Below are positions 1 through 8,354 of a stretch of DNA of 64,000 nt, piece after piece. This stretch comes from Kordiimonadaceae bacterium (GTDB taxonomy: Bacteria; Pseudomonadota; Alphaproteobacteria; Sphingomonadales; Emcibacteraceae). Below the pieces are notes generated by a model, which was not told the origin of the DNA, did not search any database, and was given only the letters and a program-made list of their open reading frames with translations. Every line of letters starts with the position of its first letter. The first letter of the stretch is position 1. A program made the position numbers and the translations under genes. The stretch lies in contig JACKKT010000003.1 of NCBI GenBank assembly GCA_024236295.1, positions 1 through 64,000 of the forward strand. The letters run 5' to 3'.

Positions 1-768
1 CACGCTATCCATCAGACATAAAATATCTTTTCCACGGTCACGGAAATATTCGCAGATCGTCAATGTAAGGTAAGCAGCCTGCCTTCTCATTAATGCCGTT
101 TCATCAGAAGTCGCAACAACAACTACGCTTCTTTTTAATCCCTCCTCACCAAGATCATCCTCTATAAATTCCTGTACTTCTCGTCCTCGCTCACCAATTA
201 ACCCAATAACAGTGATATCAGAAGCTGTATATCTGGCAAACATGGACAATAAAATGGATTTACCGACACCCGAGCCGGCGAAGATACCCATACGTTGACC
301 TTTGCAACATGTTGCAAAGGTATTGATTGATCGCACCCCCAAATCCATTTTACCCCTTACTCGTCCACGAAGATGAGCTGGCGGCGGCGTATTTTTTACC
401 GGATATGCAACCGGACCAAATTTAATAGGCCCTTTGCCATCAATTGGTTCCCCCATCGCATTTACGACCCGCCCAAGCCAGGCATCACTCGGATGCACGT
501 GGGCAATATCGCTATCTATAAATGCTTTACACCCGACACCAACCCCTTCAAGAGTAGAATATGGCATAAGAAGTGCCCGATCGCTTTTAAAGCCAACAAC
601 TTCACACGGTATAATTTCTTCGGTACGGGATAATATATTAACGCGTGAGCCAATACTCATACTACGCTGTGCACCGGCAACTTCAACAAGCAGTCCCTGT
701 ATGCCCATAACGCGGCCATATATTTTATTTGACTGGATTCGCTCTATTTCTGTTTTTAGTGTCTGCAA
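1..768 (-). CDS. fliI: Flagellar export ATPase FliI (5' part, cut by window edge)
   Basis: This is the N-terminal 256 codons of the ATPase that energises and unfolds substrates for the flagellar type III export apparatus at the cytoplasmic face of the basal body. The reverse-strand translation is open from a stop at 784-786 to the window edge. It shows the Walker A motif GSGVGKS and the family signature IGERGREVQEF, followed by VVVVATSDE, which together separate FliI from the F1 beta subunit. The gene continues to the left beyond base 1, so the Walker B and C-terminal regions are not visible. The start is uncertain: a TTG at 768 preceded by AAGGA gives the full N-terminal helix, while the first ATG, at 708, would lose about 20 residues of it. 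It diverges from ctrA, so both may be read from the AT-rich stretch between them. Confidence 0.93.
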   Translation of the reverse strand, partial: MQTLKTEIERIQSNKIYGRVMGIQGLLVEVAGAQRSMSIGSRVNILSRTEEIIPCEVVGFKSDRALLMPYSTLEGVGVGCKAFIDSDIAHVHPSDAWLGRVVNAMGEPIDGKGPIKFGPVAYPVKNTPPPAHLRGRVRGKMDLGVRSINTFATCCKGQRMGIFAGSGVGKSILLSMFARYTASDITVIGLIGERGREVQEFIEDDLGEEGLKRSVVVVATSDETALMRRQAAYLTLTICEYFRDRGKDILCLMDSV

Positions 769-1103
769 TTTATTTAAAAGTCCTTAGATTCTATCAAATA
801 TAAGAAAATTATAAGTGTTAATTACAAAAATATCCAAATTATTATAATAAAAATTAACTTTATTTAATTGTATTTAATAATACTTTATTTCCAAATATTA
901 ATCAAAATAATTATTTATTATCAATGAGTTATTTTAGTCACAATACTCTCTTATATTTAAATAATCATTAAAAACAGACGCAGAAATAACCGATATTTCG
1001 ATATTAGTAACAATTTATTAACCAGTTGTGTTAAGAATGGTTAACGTTAAATGGTTAACAAAACCAAGAAATGGTTAATAACAATAAGAAAGGAACCTAT
1101 AAA
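769..1103. other. AT-rich intergenic region between fliI and ctrA
   Basis: About 335 bases with no credible reading frame. It is very rich in A and T, with many TTAA tetramers. The right end carries the CtrA half-site array listed separately. A GATTC (GANTC, the CcrM methylation target) lies at 787-791, close to fliI. No DnaA boxes or hairpin terminator were recognised. It presumably holds divergent promoters for fliI and ctrA. Confidence 0.6.
1037..1078 (-). promoter_or_regulatory. Array of three CtrA half-sites upstream of ctrA
   Basis: ATGGTTAA, the reverse complement of the CtrA half-site TTAACCAT, occurs at 1037-1044, 1051-1058 and 1071-1078. A near match, TTAACCAG, lies at 1018-1025. 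Six TTAA tetramers fall within about 60 bases. The array ends 25 bases before the ctrA start codon, a position suited to autoregulation. None of the TTAA pairs has the classical 7-base spacing, so these are half-sites rather than full boxes. Binding is inferred. Confidence 0.6.
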
Positions 1104-1811
1104 ATGCGGGTTTTACTCATAGAAGATGATCCTTCAACATCAAAAAGCATTGAGCTGATGCTTTCAGCCGAGGGGTTTAATATTTATAGTACAGATTTGG
1201 GAGAAGAAGGAATAGATCTCGGGAAACTTTATGATTATGACATCATACTTCTAGACCTTAATCTTCCTGACATGCACGGATATGACGTTCTTAAAAAATT
1301 GCGTCTTTCAAAAGTAAATACACCAATACTTATTTTGTCCGGCATGGTCGAACTTGAAAATAAAGTTAAAGGTCTTGGTTTTGGTGCTGACGATTATCTG
1401 ACAAAACCATTCTATAAAGAAGAGCTTGTTGCCAGAATTCAAGCTATAATCCGTCGTTCAAAGGGCCACGCAGAATCTATTATAAGAACAGGAAAACTGT
1501 CAGTAAATCTGGATAAGAAAACAGTTGAAATAGATGGTCAGCGTGTTCATCTTACAGGTAAAGAATATGCGATGCTTGAGCTTCTTTCCTTACGCAAAAC
1601 AACCACTCTTACTAAAGAAATGTTCTTAAATCATCTTTATGGTGGAATGGACGAGCCTGAACTTAAAATTATTGATGTGTTTATTTGTAAGCTCCGCAAA
1701 AAACTGGCCTCCATTAGTGGTGAAAATTATATTGAAACAGTTTGGGGTCGTGGGTACGTTCTTCGCGATCCAGATGAAGACAACGGCTCTTCAATTGCTG
1801 CTGCAGGCTAA
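1104..1811 (+). CDS. ctrA: Cell-cycle response regulator CtrA
   Basis: OmpR-type response regulator that, when phosphorylated by the CckA-ChpT relay, controls cell-cycle, division and flagellar genes in alphaproteobacteria. The 235-residue protein has an N-terminal receiver domain (acidic EDD at 7-9, phosphoacceptor Asp51 in LLDLNLP, conserved KPF) and a C-terminal winged-helix DNA-binding domain ending in the motif VWGRGYVL. The chosen start has AAGGAA seven bases upstream and gives the canonical MRVLLIEDD; an in-frame ATG at 1071 lacks support. The last residues, SSIAAAG, form a small apolar tail; in Caulobacter the C-terminus of CtrA is the ClpXP degron, so it may serve degradation here too. 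CtrA half-sites precede the gene and a terminator follows it. chpT lies about 6 kb away. Confidence 0.97.
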   Translation: MRVLLIEDDPSTSKSIELMLSAEGFNIYSTDLGEEGIDLGKLYDYDIILLDLNLPDMHGYDVLKKLRLSKVNTPILILSGMVELENKVKGLGFGADDYLTKPFYKEELVARIQAIIRRSKGHAESIIRTGKLSVNLDKKTVEIDGQRVHLTGKEYAMLELLSLRKTTTLTKEMFLNHLYGGMDEPELKIIDVFICKLRKKLASISGENYIETVWGRGYVLRDPDEDNGSSIAAAG

Positions 1812-1839
1812 CTGCTATTAATAAATAAAATGATACAGA

Positions 1840-1876
1840 AAAAGGGCTAACTCTATGTAAGATTTAGCCCTTTTTA
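1840..1876. terminator. Bidirectional terminator between ctrA and cheR
   Basis: Inverted repeat GGGCTAA (1844-1850) and TTAGCCC (1864-1870), flanked by an A-run on the left and a T-run on the right. It can therefore terminate ctrA on the plus strand and the convergent che operon on the minus strand. Confidence 0.8.
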
Positions 1877-1894
1877 TTATCTTATTAGGACTTA

Positions 1895-2746
1895 TCAAAC
1901 AGCGCGTAATTTTCCAATAACTTCCATACTGGCATCCGCAGTTGAATAAAGCCCACGCTGTCCTTGCACAGGTTTAAACTTATCAGTAATGCCGAGTACG
2001 GTTTCTGCTGCGCCAAGAAACAATGTCCCATCATTAGGAAGCAGTTTTCTCATTTTTTCCAAAACTTCAGTTTTGGTCTGTTGATCAAAATAAATTAGTA
2101 CATTTCTGCAAAATATTACATCAAAAGACCCAAGAAGAGTATATGGATCAAGCAGATTATATTTACGATAACTGACCATGTTTCTTATATCTTCAGATAT
2201 CTGCCAGAGTTCCCCAACCTGATTAAAATATTTTATGAGCAGTTGGATAGGCAACCCACGCTGAACTTCAAATTGAGAAAATAAGCCCATTTTCGCTTTA
2301 TCAAGTACTTTCTGGGAAATATCGGTACCAATAATTTCAATATTCCAGCCAACCAGTTTTGCCGATAATTCTTTTAAAATAATTGCTAAGGAATATGGCT
2401 CCTGCCCGGTTGATGCAGCAGCACACCAGATGCGGATTTTTTTCCTTGAAGCACGACTTTCCAAAAGCTGTGGCAACACAGAATCTTTAAATAAATCAAA
2501 AGGTTTATTGTCACGAAAGAAAAATGACTCATTCGTTGTCATTGCTTCTGTAATTTCAGTTAGCAAATCTTCTTTTCGTTTAAGGCGCACTTCGCTGACC
2601 AGTTCATCGAGAGAGTCCAGACCACGCCTGTGCGCGATTGGTGTCAACCTGCTTTCCAAAAGATAAACTTTATCTTTAGGCAGAATAAGTCCGGACCGTT
2701 GTTTGAGCAGACCACTGATTAGTTCAAAATCTTCTGATTTCATCAT
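1895..2746 (-). CDS. cheR: Chemotaxis protein methyltransferase CheR
   Basis: Transfers methyl groups from S-adenosylmethionine to glutamates of chemoreceptors during adaptation. The 283-residue protein has the all-helical N-terminal CheR domain (about 1-80) and a Rossmann methyltransferase domain with the SAM-binding segment IWCAAASTGQEPYSLAI and the later FCRNVLIYF. No C-terminal TPR extension is present. Its start overlaps the cheB stop by four bases (ATGA), which implies translational coupling. It is the last gene of the cheA-W-Y-B-R operon and runs into the bidirectional terminator shared with ctrA. Confidence 0.96.
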   Translation of the reverse strand: MMKSEDFELISGLLKQRSGLILPKDKVYLLESRLTPIAHRRGLDSLDELVSEVRLKRKEDLLTEITEAMTTNESFFFRDNKPFDLFKDSVLPQLLESRASRKKIRIWCAAASTGQEPYSLAIILKELSAKLVGWNIEIIGTDISQKVLDKAKMGLFSQFEVQRGLPIQLLIKYFNQVGELWQISEDIRNMVSYRKYNLLDPYTLLGSFDVIFCRNVLIYFDQQTKTEVLEKMRKLLPNDGTLFLGAAETVLGITDKFKPVQGQRGLYSTADASMEVIGKLRAV

Positions 2747-3900
2747 CTGCCTCCCAGTACAAGATTATTAACTTTGCCGGCCAACTCCGATAACGGTAAT
2801 ACGGCATTACATAACCCGGCTTCGCTGACAGCACCGGGCATGCCCCAGACCACACTTGTTGCTTCATCCTGCGCGAGTAATGTACCGCCGCCTTCCACAA
2901 TCATTCTGCTTCCAGCCAAGCCATCATGTCCCATACCTGTAAGTATGACCCCTAATACAGCCGGACCAAATACGTTAGAAAGACTTCTAAACATTGGATC
3001 AACGGCAGGGCGGCAGAAATTTTCAGGGAGATCCTGATTTAACTTTATATAATATTTTCCACTTTTTTCAGTTACAGCCAAATGATAGTTCCCAGGGGCA
3101 ATATAAACGCGCCCGCCCACAAGTTCCATGCCATCTTCAGCTTCCTCGCAAGTTAGCCCTGTTGAACGGGATAAATGACCCGCAAGAATTTTTGTGAAAG
3201 ACGGGGGCATATGCTGAGTTACAACAACTGGCAATGTCAGTTTATCTTTGAGGCCTTTTACAAATTCCATAAGCGCCTGTGGACCTCCAGTGGAACTGCC
3301 CACACCAATAATTTTTGGTTTTACGGATGATGGTTTTATCGTCTTTGAAATTTTGACGACCTGCGGTCTAATAACTTTCTGTTCAACATTTTGTTTATCT
3401 TCTCGATCAACCTTAAAAAGTGGCCGGCCTAGTTGTTTTCGTTTTGCTTCCGCAAGACTTTTAATTTTCTCAATAATCTCAACCTGAAAAGACTGCGATG
3501 CTATAACGTCCCTATTTGTCGTTGGCTTTGGAACATAATCAGCAGCTCCTAATGACATTGCCTGCAAACTAACTTTCGCATTTTGAACGGTCAACGTTGA
3601 GGACATAACAACTTGAACATCAGGCTTAATGGATAATATTTTTGGTAAAGCCGTCAATCCGTCCATTACGGGCATTTCAATATCAAGTACAATAATTTCA
3701 GGATCTGTACGCTCTAATGCATTTAGAGCAACCTGACCGTTTGCAGCGCTGGACACAATTTCAATAGCGGGATCAGCCCCTAACCAACGGGACATTAACC
3801 CTCTGATCACAGATGAATCATCAACAAGCATCACGCGATAAGGGCCTACCTCAATAGGTTTTTTATACCCTATGTTATTTTCCAATGGAATACTGCTCAC
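2743..3900 (-). CDS. cheB: Chemotaxis response regulator / glutamate methylesterase CheB
   Basis: Removes methyl groups from, and deamidates, chemoreceptors, opposing CheR. With a GTG start at 3900, one base after the cheY stop and about ten bases after a GGA-rich ribosome site, the protein has 385 residues. The receiver domain carries phosphoacceptor Asp73 (VLDIEMP) and KP at 125-126. After a linker comes the methylesterase domain with the triad Ser203 (GSSTGG), His230 (TQHMPP) and Asp326 (GMGHDG). A longer frame reaches 3951 inside cheY, but it has no family support at its N-terminus. It overlaps cheR by four bases. Confidence 0.95.
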   Translation of the reverse strand: MSSIPLENNIGYKKPIEVGPYRVMLVDDSSVIRGLMSRWLGADPAIEIVSSAANGQVALNALERTDPEIIVLDIEMPVMDGLTALPKILSIKPDVQVVMSSTLTVQNAKVSLQAMSLGAADYVPKPTTNRDVIASQSFQVEIIEKIKSLAEAKRKQLGRPLFKVDREDKQNVEQKVIRPQVVKISKTIKPSSVKPKIIGVGSSTGGPQALMEFVKGLKDKLTLPVVVTQHMPPSFTKILAGHLSRSTGLTCEEAEDGMELVGGRVYIAPGNYHLAVTEKSGKYYIKLNQDLPENFCRPAVDPMFRSLSNVFGPAVLGVILTGMGHDGLAGSRMIVEGGGTLLAQDEATSVVWGMPGAVSEAGLCNAVLPLSELAGKVNNLVLGGR

Positions 3901-3901
3901 T

Positions 3902-4267
3902 TTATAATAATCCAACCTGTACAAATTTAGATTCAATAATCTCCCTATCAAATGGCTTCATAATATATTCGTCTGCACCGGCAGAGATAGCGGCACTAAT
4001 ATGAGACATATCATTTTCAGTTGTACAGAATACAACGACTGGAGAGGTTCCGCCTTCGGTTTTACGGAGCGCTTTTAGAAAATCCAGACCATTCATTACA
4101 GGCATATTCCAATCCAGCAGAACTACATCCGGCATGGAATTCTTACATATATCGAGAGCATCCTGACCATCAACAGCTTCCTGGATATCAAAATCCAGTT
4201 CCTCAAGTATTCTTCTGGCAACTTTTCTAATGATTTTAGAATCATCGACTACGAGACATGATTTCAT
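3902..4267 (-). CDS. cheY: Chemotaxis response regulator CheY
   Basis: Single-domain receiver of 121 residues. Acidic residues Asp8-Asp9, phosphoacceptor Asp52 (LLDWNMP), the T82-T83 region and Lys104 (MKPF) are all in place. Phospho-CheY normally binds the flagellar switch. This is the only free CheY in the operon, but the CheA next door has its own receiver, so phosphate flow between them may be branched. It lies between cheW and cheB, with a one-base gap to the cheB GTG start. Confidence 0.94.
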   Translation of the reverse strand: MKSCLVVDDSKIIRKVARRILEELDFDIQEAVDGQDALDICKNSMPDVVLLDWNMPVMNGLDFLKALRKTEGGTSPVVVFCTTENDMSHISAAISAGADEYIMKPFDREIIESKFVQVGLL

Positions 4268-4316
4268 TTTATAATTCCAACTTTTTTCCGTGGTTCATAC
4301 CTTTTTAGCTAAAACT

Positions 4317-4769
4317 TTATGCAGCGACCCTGTTTTCATCTAGTGTAAGGAGTTTTTCTATATCCAATATGACCAGAAGTTCATTTTCCAATCTGAAGAT
4401 ACCATTCGAAACACTTTGCCAATGTGGCTCAAGTGTTACCGGATTTCTTTCAAATGCTTCTTCTGTAAGAGAGAGAACATCCCCAACGCTGTCGATAATC
4501 AGACTATAAGGCTCTTTCTGGAACTCTACGACGATGTTCATCTCTTCCATACCTTCATCGCGATCTTTAAGTTTAAGGCGCTTCCTTAAATCAATAGCGG
4601 TTACGATTTGCCCACGGAGATTTAAAACCCCGGCAACAGCAACTGGTGATTTTGGTACTTTTGTAATAGTTTGCTTGGACAATACATCATGCACTTCCAG
4701 AACAGGAATACCGCACATCTGACCATCAAGCCAAATTGTCACAAAATCATTTTTATTCAGTTTTTCCAT
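4317..4769 (-). CDS. cheW: Chemotaxis coupling protein CheW
   Basis: Adaptor linking chemoreceptors to the CheA kinase. The 150-residue protein is a single CheW-like SH3-type domain with the characteristic VAGVLNLRGQIVTAIDLR segment near residues 44-61 and an ISSVGDV-like later strand (IDSVGDVL). It lies 33 bases after cheA and 49 bases before cheY on the same strand. No chemoreceptor gene is visible in the window, so its partners are encoded elsewhere. Confidence 0.95.
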   Translation of the reverse strand: MEKLNKNDFVTIWLDGQMCGIPVLEVHDVLSKQTITKVPKSPVAVAGVLNLRGQIVTAIDLRKRLKLKDRDEGMEEMNIVVEFQKEPYSLIIDSVGDVLSLTEEAFERNPVTLEPHWQSVSNGIFRLENELLVILDIEKLLTLDENRVAA

Positions 4770-4802
4770 TGGTTATCCTTCTAATAATCCGCTTTTATAA
4801 CT

Positions 4803-7493
4803 TTATGCTGCAGTCTCATGATTGCTAATTTGTTCTTCAATTGCCTTTAAAAGCGTGTCACGGTCAAGTTTCTCAACATAGTTGTCAAAACCGACCTCCC
4901 GGCCTTTTTCAAATCTTGATTGGGAACTGTTTGCTGATAGCGCAACCAGGGGTGTTTCCCGCCAGATACCGTTTTCTCTAACTTCCTCAGCAAACTCAAA
5001 ACCGTTCATTTCAGGCATATCAATATCACTTATGATAAGATCGAAATCTAATCCTTTCTCCCTTAATTTAAGGGCTTCGGCGGCAGTGCTGGCAATAGTA
5101 ACATTATAACCTGACGCTGTAAGAAGGGGTTTTAATAGATTTAAGAAAAAGGTGCTGTCATCAACAATAAGAATATTCTTACGTTTCGATTTGACCTCAA
5201 ATTGAACGGATTCCATTCCCATTTGCCAATTATTAAACGTTCTTTCAAAATAATAGGCGATATCTATTACTTCTGTAGCAACTCCATCAATAATAGCAGT
5301 ACCCAGTTGCCCAATGGCTTTTGAGCTTAACTCAACTTTTATGGAATCTTCCTTGATATCTGAAATTTCATCAACAATGATCCCCATTGCCTTATCATCA
5401 TCTGTAAATACCAGCATAGGCTGGCGACCTTCAGATTTGATATCATATTTGTCATTGATCAGCACCAGAGGCATAAGTCTCCCACGATACTGAACCATTT
5501 TATTGCCTTCTGAAATTTCAATCTTACTGACATCAATTTCTTCAAGCCGGGACACAAGTGATAGCGGAACGGCGCGTTTGGTGTCGCCACCGGCACGGAA
5601 CAGAAGAATTGCTTCTTTATCATCAAATGTGGATCTGGACACATCTTCCTCCTGCTCAGCCCGCTGGTCAGAAAGTTCCGACATCGCTTCATTTGCTTCG
5701 CTGGCAATGCCATTTGGATCAAGGATCATAATTACGGTCCCATCTCCCAATATTGTATTGCCGGAGAAAACATTCAAATCACGTAGAATTGGTGCCACGG
5801 GTTTTACGACGATTTCTTCTGTATCAAATACTCGGTCAACAACGATCCCAAATGTGAAGTCCCCAACCTGTGTAATAATGATGAAGTCTTCACGAAGGCT
5901 GTCTGCATCCAATTTGTCTCCCTCTTCAAATCCGAGGATTTTATTAAGATGGAGCAAGGGTAGTAATCGATCACGCAGTCTTAATACTGGCGTAGAATTT
6001 ATATATTCAATTTTATGGTTTGAATCCCCAGAGGCCCTGACCAGCTCCAGAACACTTATTTGCGGGATAGCAAATCTTTCAGTACCGGATTCAACAATAA
6101 GGGCAGAAACGATAGCAAGTGTCAAAGGTATCTTAATTAGGAAGGTGGTTCCTTTTCCTTCTGTGGATTTAAGTTCAATCGCACCGCCGATTTTCTCAAT
6201 ATTGCTGCGGACAACGTCCATTCCAACACCGCGGCCTGAGACACTCGTTACTTTTGCGGCTGTTGAGAACCCTGCGTGGAAAATGAAGCGCTGAATCTGT
6301 TGATCAGACATTTCAGCGAGTTCCTCTTCAGTTGCAAGACCGTTGGAAAGTGCCTTTGCCTTCAATTTTTCAACTGATAATCCGGCACCATCGTCCGAAA
6401 TTTCAATAATAATCTGGCCGCCTTCATGAAATGCATTAAGGCGAATTGTACCTGTTTCCTTTTTACCAGCCGCGATACGATCTTTAATTTTCTCAATTCC
6501 ATGATCAGCAGAATTTCTGATCATATGTGTTAGTGGGTCTTTAATCAGTTCCAGAACCTGACGATCAAGTTCAGTTTCTGCACCCAGCATTTGGAGGTCA
6601 ATTTTTTTACCGAGCTCCATCTGCAGATCCCGAATAATCCTTGGCAGTTTTGACCAGGCATTGCCAATAGGCTGCATACGCGTTTTCATAACGCCTTCCT
6701 GAAGTTCTGTCGTGCATTGGCTTAAGCGTTGCAGCGGAATTTCAAATTCGCTTTCCCCCGTACGACGGGAAATCTGCATCAGCTGATTTCTGGTCAGAAC
6801 CAGCTCACTGACCATATTCATGAGGTTATCAAGCACGTCAACTGTTACACGGATTGATTGATTTGCAATGCTGCCTTCTTTCGAAGACCCGTTTGTTTTG
6901 ATAACATCTTCATTCTTGATTTCTTTTGTATCTACTGTTTCCTGGACATTTACACAGACTGCCTCTTCAACCGGGTCTTCATCATCAGGACCTGGTGCTG
7001 CTAGAAATGCCGCTTCCAGCTCATCAAGGGTAACTTCACCCGGCACGGACGGTCTTACGTCTGAAACCACAATTGGGGCCTCTTCAGTAACTTTCGTTGT
7101 TTCAATCAAATGCAGATTGCCTTCTGCCATGGCATTCAGTTGATTAATGATTTCGCTGTCATCGCCTGCAGGCTCTTCCTGATTTTGCTCAAGACCCACC
7201 AGAATTTCTTTAATGCGATCAAGTGCAGTCAAAATCAGGGTAACTGCTTCCGGCGAAACTTTCATTTCGCCATCACGAAATTTTCCAAGAACATTCTCAC
7301 CTGAATGTGCCACCGCCTCAAGACGAGGAAGACCAAGAAAGCCACAGGTTCCCTTTATCGTATGTACCAATCTAAAGATATTATCCAAAACAGATTTATT
7401 GTTGGGGTCTTTCTCAAGCTCAACCAACTCCAGGTCTACTACTTCAATACTTTCGAATGTTTCCGTTAAAAACTCATTCAGCAAATCATCCAT
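4803..7493 (-). CDS. cheA: Hybrid chemotaxis histidine kinase CheA with C-terminal receiver
   Basis: Receptor-controlled kinase of 896 residues. Domains in order are: Hpt (1-110) with His44 in RLVHTIKG; a low-complexity acidic linker (about 130-210) where a CheY-docking P2 domain would be expected but is not recognisable; a dimerisation helix pair starting near 215; an HATPase domain (NSADHGIE, DDGAGL, GRGVGMDVV); a first CheW-like domain; a second CheW-like segment beginning around LLFRAGGDTK; and a receiver domain from about 771 with Asp823 in IISDIDMP. Ordinary enterobacterial CheA is about 650 residues and has no receiver. The receiver could act as a phosphate sink or control the kinase. 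It is the first gene of the che operon; the operon promoter should lie in 7494-7620, though no clear -35/-10 was found there. Confidence 0.95.
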   Translation of the reverse strand: MDDLLNEFLTETFESIEVVDLELVELEKDPNNKSVLDNIFRLVHTIKGTCGFLGLPRLEAVAHSGENVLGKFRDGEMKVSPEAVTLILTALDRIKEILVGLEQNQEEPAGDDSEIINQLNAMAEGNLHLIETTKVTEEAPIVVSDVRPSVPGEVTLDELEAAFLAAPGPDDEDPVEEAVCVNVQETVDTKEIKNEDVIKTNGSSKEGSIANQSIRVTVDVLDNLMNMVSELVLTRNQLMQISRRTGESEFEIPLQRLSQCTTELQEGVMKTRMQPIGNAWSKLPRIIRDLQMELGKKIDLQMLGAETELDRQVLELIKDPLTHMIRNSADHGIEKIKDRIAAGKKETGTIRLNAFHEGGQIIIEISDDGAGLSVEKLKAKALSNGLATEEELAEMSDQQIQRFIFHAGFSTAAKVTSVSGRGVGMDVVRSNIEKIGGAIELKSTEGKGTTFLIKIPLTLAIVSALIVESGTERFAIPQISVLELVRASGDSNHKIEYINSTPVLRLRDRLLPLLHLNKILGFEEGDKLDADSLREDFIIITQVGDFTFGIVVDRVFDTEEIVVKPVAPILRDLNVFSGNTILGDGTVIMILDPNGIASEANEAMSELSDQRAEQEEDVSRSTFDDKEAILLFRAGGDTKRAVPLSLVSRLEEIDVSKIEISEGNKMVQYRGRLMPLVLINDKYDIKSEGRQPMLVFTDDDKAMGIIVDEISDIKEDSIKVELSSKAIGQLGTAIIDGVATEVIDIAYYFERTFNNWQMGMESVQFEVKSKRKNILIVDDSTFFLNLLKPLLTASGYNVTIASTAAEALKLREKGLDFDLIISDIDMPEMNGFEFAEEVRENGIWRETPLVALSANSSQSRFEKGREVGFDNYVEKLDRDTLLKAIEEQISNHETAA

Positions 7494-7620
7494 GCCATTT
7501 ACCTTTTTTACTAGTTACGGGTATACCGTCCACTAATTTCAAGGAAATAGGTTAAAATGAGGTAAAGCTTTTAACGATTTTTGAATTTTAATTAAAGAAC
7601 ACTGTAGCGTCATACACAGA

Positions 7621-8247
7621 TCAGACGAGCGCTTTTAATGTAAAACTATTCTCATTATGATTTATATAGTCCACTTTACTGCCCAGCTGATGGGCCACAC
7701 TCGCAGCAAGATAAGCTGGTGCCAGCTTAGGGTCGGCTTCCATCTTGTCCAGAGCACCACATATCATATCACGAACTTTATCCTGAAATATAACGCGTTC
7801 CGCCCTAACAGAGACTTCTATATTTATCTTTTGACCGGCAACATTTATACCGACCATCAGTTCACCGCCGCGAATTAAAGCTTCACTGGCAACCAGGGTC
7901 ATATTCATAAGGAGTTTAACTGCACTTTTATCAAGCTCCCCTATTTCAGAATTCCAATTCAATGTCATTGGTGTGCCGTCAAATAAAGCCATAGTGGCAT
8001 TTTTGGCGTCTCTGATTGGAACTTGTGACCCAATTCCCCCGGCAGCACCAAAAGCAAGTCTGTAAAATTTCAGTCGATTTGAAGTCTGCCCCGCGCTTAG
8101 CTCAAGCAGTTTAACAACCTCTGCTCTCATCGCTTCATCTTCTTCGTCAGCAAGTATTTCAATGCCATTTGAAATTGCCCCGACCGGACTGATTAAATCA
8201 TGACAAAGGCGTGAACATAAAAGTGCTGCAAATTCCAATTCTTTCAT
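7621..8247 (-). CDS. chpT: Histidine phosphotransferase ChpT
   Basis: Relay protein that passes phosphate from the hybrid kinase CckA to CtrA and CpdR in alphaproteobacteria. The 208-residue protein begins with a two-helix bundle bearing the phosphorylatable His16 in SRLCHDLISPVGAI, followed by a degenerate, non-ATP-binding HATPase-like fold, as known for ChpT. The region ends at LKALV. It is the gene upstream of cheA on the same strand, separated by about 127 bases, and diverges from cysQ. Its proximity to ctrA is notable because chpT, cckA and ctrA are usually scattered. Confidence 0.9.
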   Translation of the reverse strand: MKELEFAALLCSRLCHDLISPVGAISNGIEILADEEDEAMRAEVVKLLELSAGQTSNRLKFYRLAFGAAGGIGSQVPIRDAKNATMALFDGTPMTLNWNSEIGELDKSAVKLLMNMTLVASEALIRGGELMVGINVAGQKINIEVSVRAERVIFQDKVRDMICGALDKMEADPKLAPAYLAASVAHQLGSKVDYINHNENSFTLKALV

Positions 8248-8354
8248 AAATCAACTTTCTTTCTTGCGGTAATTCATATTAGCTCCATATAATAGCGATC
8301 ATTAACCAAACAACAACTAATAAACTAAACTTAATCTTCCTAAAGCAGAGAATT
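8248..8354. promoter_or_regulatory. Divergent promoter region chpT / cysQ
   Basis: About 107 AT-rich bases between the two divergent starts. TTAACCAA at 8302-8309 is one mismatch from the CtrA half-site TTAACCAT. No confident -35/-10 pair was assigned. That this is a regulatory region follows from position only. Confidence 0.35.

Noticed and set aside
850..885. TTAA-N6-TTAA pairs as full CtrA boxes
   Set aside because: CtrA full boxes need a 7-base spacer; in such AT-rich DNA 6-base pairs are expected by chance.
840..1000. Replication-origin-like AT-rich stretch next to CtrA sites
   Set aside because: No DnaA boxes and no origin-linked genes (hemE, dnaA, parAB) nearby; a ctrA promoter region explains it better.
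5503..6294. 263-codon plus-strand frame opposite cheA
   Set aside because: Serine- and isoleucine-rich shadow of cheA with no family signature.
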